From SSC3 sp035477015 (lineage in GTDB: Bacteria > Actinomycetota > Actinomycetes > Propionibacteriales > Nocardioidaceae): a stretch of 7,266 nt of DNA. Both the position numbers and the translations under genes were made by a program. The DNA lies in assembly GCA_035477015.1 (NCBI GenBank), contig DATILB010000401.1, forward strand, positions 1 through 7,266, written 5' to 3'. Under the pieces are notes generated by a model that was not told the DNA's origin, did no database searches, and was given only the letters and a program-made list of their open reading frames with translations. The first letter of the stretch is position 1. The number at the start of each line of letters is the position of its first letter. This document shows, in pieces, positions 1 to 5,974 of the stretch.

Positions 1-1774
1 GCCAGTCGCGGTCGAGCCCGGAGTCGAGGTGGTCCCAGGGCAGCACCTCGGAGTACTCGCGCTCGCGCACGGTGTACCAGTCGAGGTCGACCGGCACGCC
101 GGCCAGAGCGGTCTCGGCGGCGGCGGCCCAGCGGTCGTAGCTGAAGTGCTCGCTCCAGCCGTCGAAGCGGCCGCCGTCGCGCCAGACCTCCTCGATGATC
201 CGGCCGACGCGCCGGTCGCCTCGGGACAGCAGCCCCTCGATGATGCCCGGGCGACCATCGTGGTAGCGGAAGCCGATCGCCTTGCCGTAGCGCCTGTCGG
301 CGCGCACGTCGTCGCGGAGCTTCTTGAGCCGCTCGTCGGTGGTCTCCCAGTCGAGCTGGGATGCCCACTGGAAGGGCGTGTGCGGCTTGGGCACGAAGCC
401 ACCGATCGAGACCGTGCAACGGATGTCGTTGTGGCCGGAGACCTCACGGCCCTTGGCGATGACCTTCTTCGCGAGGCCCGCGATCTCCATGACGTCCTCG
501 TCGGTCTCCGTCGGCAGCCCGCACATGAAGTAGAGCTTCACCTGCCGCCACCCGTGGGAGTACGCCGTCGCGACGGTCCGGATCAGGTCCTCTTCGGTGA
601 CCATCTTGTTGATCACCTTGCGCATCCGCTCCGAGCCGCCCTCCGGGGCGAACGTCAGGCCACTGCGTCGACCGTTACGGCTGAACTCGTTGGCGAGCGT
701 GATGTTGAAGGCGTCCACGCGGGTGGACGGCAGCGACAAGGAGACGTTGGTGCCTTCGTAGCGGTCGGCCAGTCCCTTGGCCACCTCACCGATCTCGGTG
801 TGGTCCGCGCTGGAGAGCGAGAGCAGCCCGACCTCCTCGAAGCCGGACTTGCGGATGCCGTTCTCGACCATCGCGCCGATCGTCTCGATCGACCGCTCGC
901 GGACGGGTCGGGTGATCATGCCCGCCTGGCAGAACCGGCAGCCGCGGGTGCACCCGCGGAAGATCTCCACCGAGTAGCGCTCGTGCACCGTCTCGGCGAG
1001 CGGGACGAGCGGGTTGCGCGGGTAGGGCCACGAGTCGAGGTCCATCAGTGTGTGCTTGTGGATGCGCCACGGCACCCCGGGACGGTTCGGCGCGACCCGC
1101 TGGATGCGGCCGTCGGGCAGGTAGGTCACGTCGTAGAACTTCGGGACGTAGACGCCCCCACTCACCGCGAGACGGTGCAGGAGCTCGTCGCGGCCGCCGG
1201 GACGGCCCTCGGCCTTCCACTCACGCACGACCTCGGAGATCGCGAGCACGACCTCCTCGCCGTCGCCCAGGACGGCGGCGTCCAGGAAGTCCGCGATCGG
1301 CTCCGGGTTGAAGGCGGCGTGCCCGCCGGCGAGCACGATCGGGTCGTCGTCCCCGCGGTCGACAGACCTCAGCGGGATGCCCGCGAGGTCGATCGCAGTG
1401 AGGAAGTTCGTGTAGCCGAGCTCGGTCGAGAACGAGATGCCGAAGACGTCGAAGTCGCGGACCGGGAGGTGCGAGTCGACCGTGAACTGCGGGATGTCGT
1501 GGTCCCGCATGACCTTCTCCATGTCCGGCCACACGCTGTAGGTGCGCTCTGCGAGGGTCCGCTCCCGCTCGTTGAGCACCTCGTAGAGGATCTGGACGCC
1601 TTGGTTCGGCAGGCCGACCTCGTACGCGTCCGGGTACATCAGCGCCCAGCGGACGTCGGCCTCGTCCCACGGCTTCTGCGTGGAGTTGAGCTCGCCCCCG
1701 ACGTACTGGATCGGCTTCTGCACGGACGGCAGCAGCGGCTCCAAGCGGGGGAACACCGACTGAGGGGCGGGCAT
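1..1774 (-). CDS. TIGR03960-type B12-binding-like/radical SAM protein, 3' end missing
   Basis: This is a predicted cytoplasmic radical SAM enzyme with a [4Fe-4S] cluster; its reaction is unknown. There are 591 visible residues and the frame runs off the left edge. The N-terminal region (about 1-240) resembles a B12-binding Rossmann domain, with AGGH near 149-152 and LGDGEE from 169, but I see no DxHxxG cobalamin-histidine motif. The radical SAM core follows: the cluster motif C275-TRG-C279-RF-C282, then SGLTFAPEGGSERMR, and GLPTET at 419-424. The C-terminal portion begins near WASQLDWETTDERLKKLR. The ATG at 1774 is the first possible start because an in-frame TGA lies at 1784-1786, and GAGG is well placed. 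In actinobacteria this family normally precedes a TIGR03936/DUF2344 protein and an RNase E/G-rplU-rpmA block, so a link to RNA or ribosome maturation is plausible but inferred. Confidence 0.9.
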   Translation of the reverse strand, partial: MPAPQSVFPRLEPLLPSVQKPIQYVGGELNSTQKPWDEADVRWALMYPDAYEVGLPNQGVQILYEVLNERERTLAERTYSVWPDMEKVMRDHDIPQFTVDSHLPVRDFDVFGISFSTELGYTNFLTAIDLAGIPLRSVDRGDDDPIVLAGGHAAFNPEPIADFLDAAVLGDGEEVVLAISEVVREWKAEGRPGGRDELLHRLAVSGGVYVPKFYDVTYLPDGRIQRVAPNRPGVPWRIHKHTLMDLDSWPYPRNPLVPLAETVHERYSVEIFRGCTRGCRFCQAGMITRPVRERSIETIGAMVENGIRKSGFEEVGLLSLSSADHTEIGEVAKGLADRYEGTNVSLSLPSTRVDAFNITLANEFSRNGRRSGLTFAPEGGSERMRKVINKMVTEEDLIRTVATAYSHGWRQVKLYFMCGLPTETDEDVMEIAGLAKKVIAKGREVSGHNDIRCTVSIGGFVPKPHTPFQWASQLDWETTDERLKKLRDDVRADRRYGKAIGFRYHDGRPGIIEGLLSRGDRRVGRIIEEVWRDGGRFDGWSEHFSYDRWAAAAETALAGVPVDLDWYTVREREYSEVLPWDHLDSGLDRDW

Positions 1775-1780
1775 GCAGGA

Positions 1781-1792
1781 ACCTCACGAGGT
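1781..1792 (-). promoter_or_regulatory. Shine-Dalgarno of the radical SAM gene within a short inverted repeat
   Basis: On the minus strand GAGG (1782-1785) lies seven bases from the ATG at 1774, a good spacing. It forms one arm of ACCTC-AC-GAGGT, a 5-base inverted repeat with a 2-base centre. The site supports the start. Any hairpin would have to open some pairs to form a loop, so a regulatory role is doubtful. Confidence 0.45.
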
Positions 1793-1839
1793 GGGGGAAG
1801 AGACGTGTCAGTCTACGACCCGCAGGCGCGACGACCGAA

Positions 1840-1995
1840 CTACTCGAGGTCCGCGAGCTCCTGGAGCGCCTTGCGGGCGCCGACGAGCTGCTCCTCGGCG
1901 AGCGCGATCATGTCCTCGAGCCCGCGTACGCCGAAGCGATCGCGGGTGTGCTCGACGTACTCGACGATGACGGGGTCGAACTCGTGGTCGGCCAT
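1840..1995 (-). CDS. Small acidic protein of unknown function (51 aa)
   Basis: I do not recognise this protein. It starts MADHEFDPVIVEYVEHTR and ends ALQELADLE, with 13 acidic and 5 basic residues, no cysteine, no signal peptide and no membrane segment. The second half (about residues 25-51) has heptad-like leucine/alanine spacing and is probably one amphipathic helix. ATG at 1995 is the only reasonable start: an in-frame TAG lies at 2005-2007, and AGGG (2003-2006) is seven bases upstream. It sits 22 bases after the DinB/MDMPI-fold gene and 65 bases before the radical SAM gene, on the same strand. Codons are GC-ending as in the neighbours, which supports real coding. It could be an accessory to the radical SAM protein, or an independent small conserved protein; neither is shown by the sequence. 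Confidence 0.65.
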   Translation of the reverse strand: MADHEFDPVIVEYVEHTRDRFGVRGLEDMIALAEEQLVGARKALQELADLE

Positions 1996-2001
1996 GCGAC
2001 G

Positions 2002-2007
2002 ACCCTA
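2002..2007 (-). promoter_or_regulatory. Possible -10 element for a leaderless transcript of the 51-aa gene
   Basis: TAGGGT on the minus strand fits the loose actinobacterial -10 pattern TANNNT and ends six bases before the ATG at 1995. That spacing would place a transcript start at or next to the A of the ATG. No good -35 is visible. The same bases can equally be read as an AGGG Shine-Dalgarno, so this is only a candidate. Confidence 0.25.
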
Positions 2008-2015
2008 GCCAGCCG

Positions 2016-2028
2016 GGTCAGGCTGACC
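2016..2028. repeat. Palindrome at the 3' end of the DinB/MDMPI-fold gene
   Basis: GGTCAG and CTGACC are perfect 6-base arms around one central base, spanning the stop codon. A one-base loop is too tight for a full RNA hairpin, so a DNA-binding site or chance is more likely. An alternative RNA stem, CAGCC/GGCTG with a 6-base loop, uses the adjacent bases toward 2010. No T-tract follows, so I do not call a terminator. Confidence 0.3.
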
Positions 2029-2587
2029 AGTCGGCGCGCCGCCCGTAGCCCGCGAGCAGCTCCGTCTGTGGGTCTCCGCCCAGGTCTGGACGCTCCGCGA
2101 TCACACCCGCGGAGCGGATCATGTCTTCGTTGGGCGCGAACCAGGCCGCCACCTCGACCACTAGCTCTGGGTCCAGGTCGCGGGACTGACCGGTCGCTGC
2201 GGCAAGGTCCCAGGCATGGATGAGGTGGTCCGCGAACAGCTGACGGACGTACTCCTCCGCCGGGATCTGGCCCCACGAGACGCTGACCATGCCCCCTTCC
2301 GGGAGGTGCTTGTCGACAGCCGCGGCTGCCTCGGCCCAGGTCACGCTGCTCTTCGCCACCGGGTCGTCGCCCAGGACGTCACCGTCGAACTGGTCGCCCA
2401 CGTCGGCGATCGTCTTGCCTTCGAGCAGGGGCACGGTCCAGAGGTCTTCGTTCACGATGTGGTTGACGAGCTGACGCACGTTCCACTCGCGACACGGAGT
2501 CGGGTCGTCCCACTGGTCCGCCTGGACGGCCTCGAGGGTGCGCTGCCAGTTCTCGCCGGCTCGGCGGTGCAGGGTGATCAGGTCCAT
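2018..2587 (-). CDS. TIGR03086-like DinB/MDMPI-fold metal-binding protein
   Basis: This 189-aa protein resembles the TIGR03086 / mycothiol-dependent maleylpyruvate isomerase N-terminal domain family, four-helix-bundle proteins common in mycothiol-producing actinobacteria. Supporting motifs are TPCREWNVRQLVNHIV near the N-terminus (residues 30-45) and DHLIHAWDLAAATG at about 120-133. By comparison with the zinc site of mycothiol-dependent maleylpyruvate isomerase (His, Glu, His), the likely metal ligands are H43, Asp120 in place of Glu, and H124; this is an inference. No second domain is present, so it is the short stand-alone type. The ATG at 2587 is chosen because AGGAGG (2596-2601) lies eight bases away. 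A GTG at 2593 would extend it by two residues but is only two bases from that site. It follows the kinase genes by 52 bases. Substrate and role are unknown. Confidence 0.8.
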   Translation of the reverse strand: MDLITLHRRAGENWQRTLEAVQADQWDDPTPCREWNVRQLVNHIVNEDLWTVPLLEGKTIADVGDQFDGDVLGDDPVAKSSVTWAEAAAAVDKHLPEGGMVSVSWGQIPAEEYVRQLFADHLIHAWDLAAATGQSRDLDPELVVEVAAWFAPNEDMIRSAGVIAERPDLGGDPQTELLAGYGRRADWSA

Positions 2588-2595
2588 GGGCACAG

Positions 2596-2601
2596 CCTCC
2601 T
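2596..2601 (-). promoter_or_regulatory. Shine-Dalgarno that decides the start of the DinB/MDMPI-fold gene
   Basis: A consensus AGGAGG on the minus strand lies eight bases from the ATG at 2587 and only two from the GTG at 2593. It supports the shorter product. Confidence 0.7.
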
Positions 2602-2639
2602 ACTCAGGACAGGGCCCGTCCAGAGAACTCACAGACTCG

Positions 2640-3650
2640 TCATGCGTACGGCGTGAGCTCGCCGAGCCCCTCGTCCGCGCGGGCGAGCCACCACTCCAGC
2701 GCCACCCGCTCCCGGTCGCGGACGCCCTGATCCGGGTGCTCGGCGATGTCGAGCGCCTTGTTCCAGCCGAGCCACACCAGGCCGCTGAGCAGGGCGAGCC
2801 TGGTCGCACGCTCGTCGTACACCTCCGCGGCCTCGCGCCGGTAGATCGCCAGGAAGTCGTCACAGGTCACATCCAGCATGTGCGCGCACCCGGCCAGGAA
2901 GCGGCCGATGTCGACCGCGCCAGGTGCGACCGACGCCATTCCCCAGTCGATGAGCACGAGCCGGTCCCCTTCGAAGGCGACGTTCACCGTGGCCAGATCG
3001 CCGTGCACGAACGTCGGCGGCAGGGCCTCCAGCGCCCGGGTCAGCGGCGTGGTGTCCTGCGCAAGTGCGAGTATCCGCTCACCCAACTCGCCGGGAACGA
3101 GCTCGGCCCAGAGCTCCCAGCCTCGCAGCGCGAAGTCGACGAGCTCTTCGCCGGCGTACGGCCGGATCCGGTCAGGCTCGAAGAGACCGATGATCCGGCT
3201 CACCGGGGTCAACCCCTCCGGGGGTCGCTCGTGGAAAGTCCGGTGCAGGGACGTGATCCCACGCAGCAACCTGGTGCAGCGCGCCTCGTCGAGCCGGTCC
3301 GACCAGCGGAGCGGTGCGTCCCCGAGGTCGCGCATCACCAGGACGGCGTACCCCTCCTCGAACCAGCCGCCCACGACGGAGTGCCCGACGTCGTCGGGCA
3401 AGAGGTCGAAGATCCCCCGCTGGAACATCTCGACCTCGCGGCCCCTCGTGTCGCCCGTCATCCTCATGACCAGGTCGTCAGCGGGGTCGAAGCGCTTGAC
3501 GATCACCCGCCTGCCGTCGGCGAGCACGACCCGATCCAGCGTCGCGCCGGACTTACCGTCGTTGTCGGCGAGCGGGGCGCGCTCGAGAGCGCCGTCGAGC
3601 AGCGAAGCATCCACGTGCCCATGCTGGCGGACCGGCCGGAGGTTGGGCAT
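2640..3650 (-). CDS. APH/choline-kinase-fold phosphotransferase (second of two)
   Basis: This is a second predicted small-molecule kinase of the APH superfamily, 336 aa, probably cytoplasmic, substrate unknown. Visible landmarks are the N-lobe ATP lysine K52 (VIVKRF), a likely helix-C glutamate E72 (REVEMF), the catalytic HGDLATVN with H216, Asp218 and Asn223, and the metal-binding Asp235 in LIDWG. All core residues are intact, so it is likely active. The C-terminal part (LVWLGWNKALDIAEHPD) is a helical substrate-side region. The ATG at 3650 follows the previous stop by 20 bases and has a modest AGG seven bases upstream. A GTG at 3614 is an alternative start with no evident Shine-Dalgarno. 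The two kinases share fold motifs but little else by eye, so they look like distinct subfamilies side by side rather than a recent duplication. Function beyond phosphoryl transfer is not shown. Confidence 0.85.
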   Translation of the reverse strand: MPNLRPVRQHGHVDASLLDGALERAPLADNDGKSGATLDRVVLADGRRVIVKRFDPADDLVMRMTGDTRGREVEMFQRGIFDLLPDDVGHSVVGGWFEEGYAVLVMRDLGDAPLRWSDRLDEARCTRLLRGITSLHRTFHERPPEGLTPVSRIIGLFEPDRIRPYAGEELVDFALRGWELWAELVPGELGERILALAQDTTPLTRALEALPPTFVHGDLATVNVAFEGDRLVLIDWGMASVAPGAVDIGRFLAGCAHMLDVTCDDFLAIYRREAAEVYDERATRLALLSGLVWLGWNKALDIAEHPDQGVRDRERVALEWWLARADEGLGELTPYA

Positions 3651-3653
3651 GGC

Positions 3654-3670
3654 CCGACCTGACGGTTCGG
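3654..3670 (-). repeat. Imperfect inverted repeat over the RBS of the second APH-fold gene
   Basis: CCGACC at 3654-3659 pairs with GGTTCGG at 3664-3670, leaving one bulged base and a 4-base loop. It fills the 20-base gap between the two kinase genes and overlaps the weak AGG Shine-Dalgarno at 3658-3660. A short GC-rich stem like this may be chance. Confidence 0.25.
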
Positions 3671-4798
3671 TTACGAGGCCAGGTGGCGGTCGGCAGTGTC
3701 AAGGATGAACCGAGTCAGGCGCAGCCGCTCGCGCAGCTCCTCGGCGCGGGCAGGGTCGTCGACCCAGTCGAAGGGGATCGAGGAGAAGGCACTGCGGATC
3801 AGGAGCGTGCCGGCGTACGCCGTGAGCAGGTCCGACTCCGCAAGGTCACGACCGGTAGACAGAAACCCCTCGAGGTAGGCAGCCAGCACGGTTGCCTCGA
3901 TCTCGGGCAGCCAGCCAGCGGGAACCTGTCCCGCGTGCACCAGCCCCACGACCAGCTGAGCCAGGTCGGTGCCAGGTGGAGCCGGCGACTGGAACGAGAT
4001 GTCGATCATCACCAGCTCGTCCCCGTCGCGAGGAACAAGGAGGTTCTGCGGGCTGCAGTCGCCGTGCGGCATGCCGTGCTGCAGGTCCGCGAAGCGCCTG
4101 AGTGCGTCCTCGGCCAGTCCGTGGGCGTCGAGCACGCGAGGCCGGACATCGGCGTACTCAGCCAGGATCGGGTGGTTCCAGAGCTCGGTGTCGTCGTAGT
4201 TCCCGAGCTGAGCCATCAGACCGTTGGTCGACCACATGAGCAGCGCGTAGTCGTTCGGACGCGGACACGCGGCGACCACCTCCTCGTCGCACATCCTGGC
4301 GTTGTGTGCCCCTATCAGCCTTGCGGCCCGTGCGTACGTCGCCAGCGACCAGGGTGCCGGGTCGAGGTCCACCTTCTCCATCCAGACCGCGATGCGCTCG
4401 TCGCCGAGGTCCACGGCGTCGTACAGCAGGGGCACTCGCATCCCCTCCGGCAGCCTTTCGACCAGCGCGGGGCGCCAGAGCTCGAGCTCCTCGCGCCACG
4501 GGTAGAACTCGAGCATCTCCTTGGCGACATGAGGCGGGATCTGCGGGAGCAGCGCCCAGTGACGCAGATGCTGGAGCACCTTCACGAACGCCGACCAGGT
4601 GCCGCCGTCCAGCCACTCGCCCTGGACCGTGACCAGTCCCCCGCTCGAGGGCGAGCCGAAGTGGTAGAGCTCGGTCGTCACCGTGACCGTCTCGTCACGA
4701 ACCGCGCGTCCCATGATGGCGCTGACGGTCCGGTCGCCCAGCAGCTCGTCGAGCGTCCAGACGATCGTCGACGGGTCGAACGGGACCTGCGGGCTCAT
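3671..4798 (-). CDS. APH/choline-kinase-fold phosphotransferase (first of two)
   Basis: This is a predicted cytoplasmic small-molecule kinase of the aminoglycoside phosphotransferase superfamily; the substrate is unknown. Numbered from the chosen start, the N-lobe holds the likely ATP-binding lysine K73 (AFVKVL). The C-lobe holds the catalytic loop HGDCSPQN, with H245, Asp247 as probable catalytic base and Asn252. The metal-binding aspartate of the VMIDISF stretch is Asp266. The 375-aa length is usual for actinobacterial members. Two ATG codons are adjacent (4801 and 4798). The second is preferred because GGAGG at 4805-4809 is six bases from it but only three from the first. It starts 30 bases after rodA stops, so it is probably co-transcribed with the cell-wall genes. 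Nothing in the sequence specifies aminoglycoside resistance. It is not a close copy of the next gene: loops and flanking sequence differ strongly. Confidence 0.85.
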   Translation of the reverse strand: MSPQVPFDPSTIVWTLDELLGDRTVSAIMGRAVRDETVTVTTELYHFGSPSSGGLVTVQGEWLDGGTWSAFVKVLQHLRHWALLPQIPPHVAKEMLEFYPWREELELWRPALVERLPEGMRVPLLYDAVDLGDERIAVWMEKVDLDPAPWSLATYARAARLIGAHNARMCDEEVVAACPRPNDYALLMWSTNGLMAQLGNYDDTELWNHPILAEYADVRPRVLDAHGLAEDALRRFADLQHGMPHGDCSPQNLLVPRDGDELVMIDISFQSPAPPGTDLAQLVVGLVHAGQVPAGWLPEIEATVLAAYLEGFLSTGRDLAESDLLTAYAGTLLIRSAFSSIPFDWVDDPARAEELRERLRLTRFILDTADRHLAS

Positions 4799-4802
4799 CA
4801 TT

Positions 4803-4810
4803 CCCCTCCC
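4803..4810 (-). promoter_or_regulatory. Shine-Dalgarno of the first APH-fold kinase gene
   Basis: The minus-strand purine run GGGAGGGG contains GGAGG (4805-4809), six bases from the ATG at 4798 and three from the ATG at 4801. The spacing favours the inner ATG. Confidence 0.6.
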
Positions 4811-4824
4811 TGCCTACACGGCAG
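4810..4824 (-). repeat. Inverted repeat between rodA and the APH-fold gene
   Basis: Perfect 5-base arms (CTGCC / GGCAG) flank a 5-base loop in the short gap after the rodA stop. The RNA hairpin would abut the Shine-Dalgarno of the next gene. There is no T-tract, so it does not look like an intrinsic terminator. It could tune translation or mRNA stability, or be chance in GC-rich DNA. Confidence 0.35.
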
Positions 4825-4828
4825 ATAG

Positions 4829-5974
4829 TCAGTAGCGGGAGCGGACCAGCCGCGACCGCGCGACTCCCAGACCGGAGCGCTCGGTGCGCAGGTGGATGTT
4901 CTGCAGCAGACCCACGGCGATGAGCGTCGCGAACATCGACGAGCCGCCGTAAGACACGAACGGCAGGGGTACGCCGGTCACGGGCATGATGCCGAGGCAC
5001 ATGCCGATGTTCTGGAAAGACTGGAAGCCGAGCCAGCACGCGATGCCGGCAGCGGCGACGCGGCCGAAGAGGTCCGGTGCGTTCGCGGCGATCGAGAGGG
5101 CCCGCCACAGGACGACGGTGAGCAGAAGGATCAGGACCCCGGCGCCGACCAGTCCGAGCTCCTCCCCCGCGACGGTGAAGATGAAGTCGGTGTGCTGCTC
5201 GGGCACGAAACCGGACTTGGTCTGCGAACCGTCGAAGAGGCCCTGCCCCCAGATCCCGCCGTTGCCGATCGCGATCCGCGCCTGCTCGGTGTTGTACCCG
5301 GCCCCACGCGGGTCGAGCAGCGGATCGGTGAACGCCATGAACCGGTCGACCTGGTAGTCCTTGAGCACCCCGAACTGAACGACCGCCGCAGCGGCAACCA
5401 TTGCGCCTGCGAAGAGCCCTGCCAGCCAGCGCCGCGGGGCACCGGACACCGCGAGGACTCCGAAGACGGTGGCGCCGAGGACGAGCATGGTGCCGAGGTC
5501 GGGCTGCATCAGGATCAGCACGGCCGGCATGGCAGCCACGGCGAGCATGCCGACGACATCGAGATCCTTGACCCGGCCACGTCGGCCTTCGGTGCGCTCC
5601 GCAACGACGAGCGCCATGCCCACGATCACCGCGAGCTTCGCGAACTCTGCGGGCTGGATCGACAGCGGCCCGATCAGGATCCACGAGCGGGAGCCGTTGA
5701 TGGTGCTCCCCATCCCGAGCACGAGCAGGAGACCGACCATCGAGCCGACGTACACGAGCGGGGTCAGGATGCGCACCCAGCGGTGGTCCGTCGTCATCAC
5801 CAGCACCGCCAGCACGATGCCGATGGCGATGTTGACCAGCTGCTTCTGAAGGAACTCGTCCTCCGACGCTGACCAAACGAGCACGGCACCCATCGCGAGC
5901 AGCGCGGCCGACGAGGTTGCCAGCGCCCAGTCGAGGCGAGGCACACGCCGCGTGGAGGTCTGGATCAGCGTCAT
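4829..5974 (-). CDS. rodA: RodA, SEDS peptidoglycan glycosyltransferase
   Basis: RodA is a polytopic membrane protein that polymerises lipid II into glycan strands and pairs with PBP2. The 381-aa length is normal for the family. Hydrophobic segments appear from about residue 14 and recur through the protein, with the long extracellular loop between about 200 and 280. Family signatures are visible: QPDLGT at 157-162, the IGNGG...GQG stretch in the loop, HTDFIF with Asp263 (the position of the essential aspartate of the E. coli and Thermus enzymes), EELG just after it, and SYGGSS at 341-346. No key residue is missing. The ATG overlaps the mrdA stop (ATGA, 5971-5974) and has a strong Shine-Dalgarno five bases upstream, so the two proteins are probably made by coupled translation. 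It is RodA rather than FtsW because its partner is an elongation-type PBP2 and no division genes are seen nearby. Confidence 0.96.
   Translation of the reverse strand: MTLIQTSTRRVPRLDWALATSSAALLAMGAVLVWSASEDEFLQKQLVNIAIGIVLAVLVMTTDHRWVRILTPLVYVGSMVGLLLVLGMGSTINGSRSWILIGPLSIQPAEFAKLAVIVGMALVVAERTEGRRGRVKDLDVVGMLAVAAMPAVLILMQPDLGTMLVLGATVFGVLAVSGAPRRWLAGLFAGAMVAAAAVVQFGVLKDYQVDRFMAFTDPLLDPRGAGYNTEQARIAIGNGGIWGQGLFDGSQTKSGFVPEQHTDFIFTVAGEELGLVGAGVLILLLTVVLWRALSIAANAPDLFGRVAAAGIACWLGFQSFQNIGMCLGIMPVTGVPLPFVSYGGSSMFATLIAVGLLQNIHLRTERSGLGVARSRLVRSRY

Noticed and set aside
29..2008. A 659-codon open frame on the plus strand
   Set aside because: It lies antisense to the radical SAM gene and the 51-aa ORF. 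Its translation is low-complexity (Ala, Val, Asp, Arg, Leu rich) with no motifs. Long antisense frames are normal opposite GC-rich genes with GC-ending codons.
2607..2621. Possible terminator hairpin (GGAC...GTCC) between the second kinase and the DinB/MDMPI-fold gene
   Set aside because: Only four outer pairs, an A-C mismatch inside, and no T-tract. A gene starts 20 bases later with a strong RBS, so read-through is more likely.
2538..3662. Plus-strand open frame of 374 codons, opposite the second kinase
   Set aside because: The minus strand carries a complete kinase with all motifs. The plus-strand translation is arginine/proline rich without recognisable features, so it is a shadow.
2640..4798. 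Calling the two kinases aminoglycoside resistance genes
   Set aside because: HGD...N...D motifs are shared by the whole APH superfamily, and nothing seen here matches a specific resistance enzyme. The chromosomal housekeeping context argues against an acquired resistance cassette.
3683..4828. Plus-strand open frame of 381 codons, opposite the first kinase
   Set aside because: It is antisense to a well-supported APH-fold gene, with biased composition and no motif.
4892..5872. Plus-strand open frame of 326 codons, opposite rodA
   Set aside because: RodA membrane segments read backwards give an Asp/His/Glu-rich translation. That is the expected antisense pattern of hydrophobic codons, not a real acidic protein.
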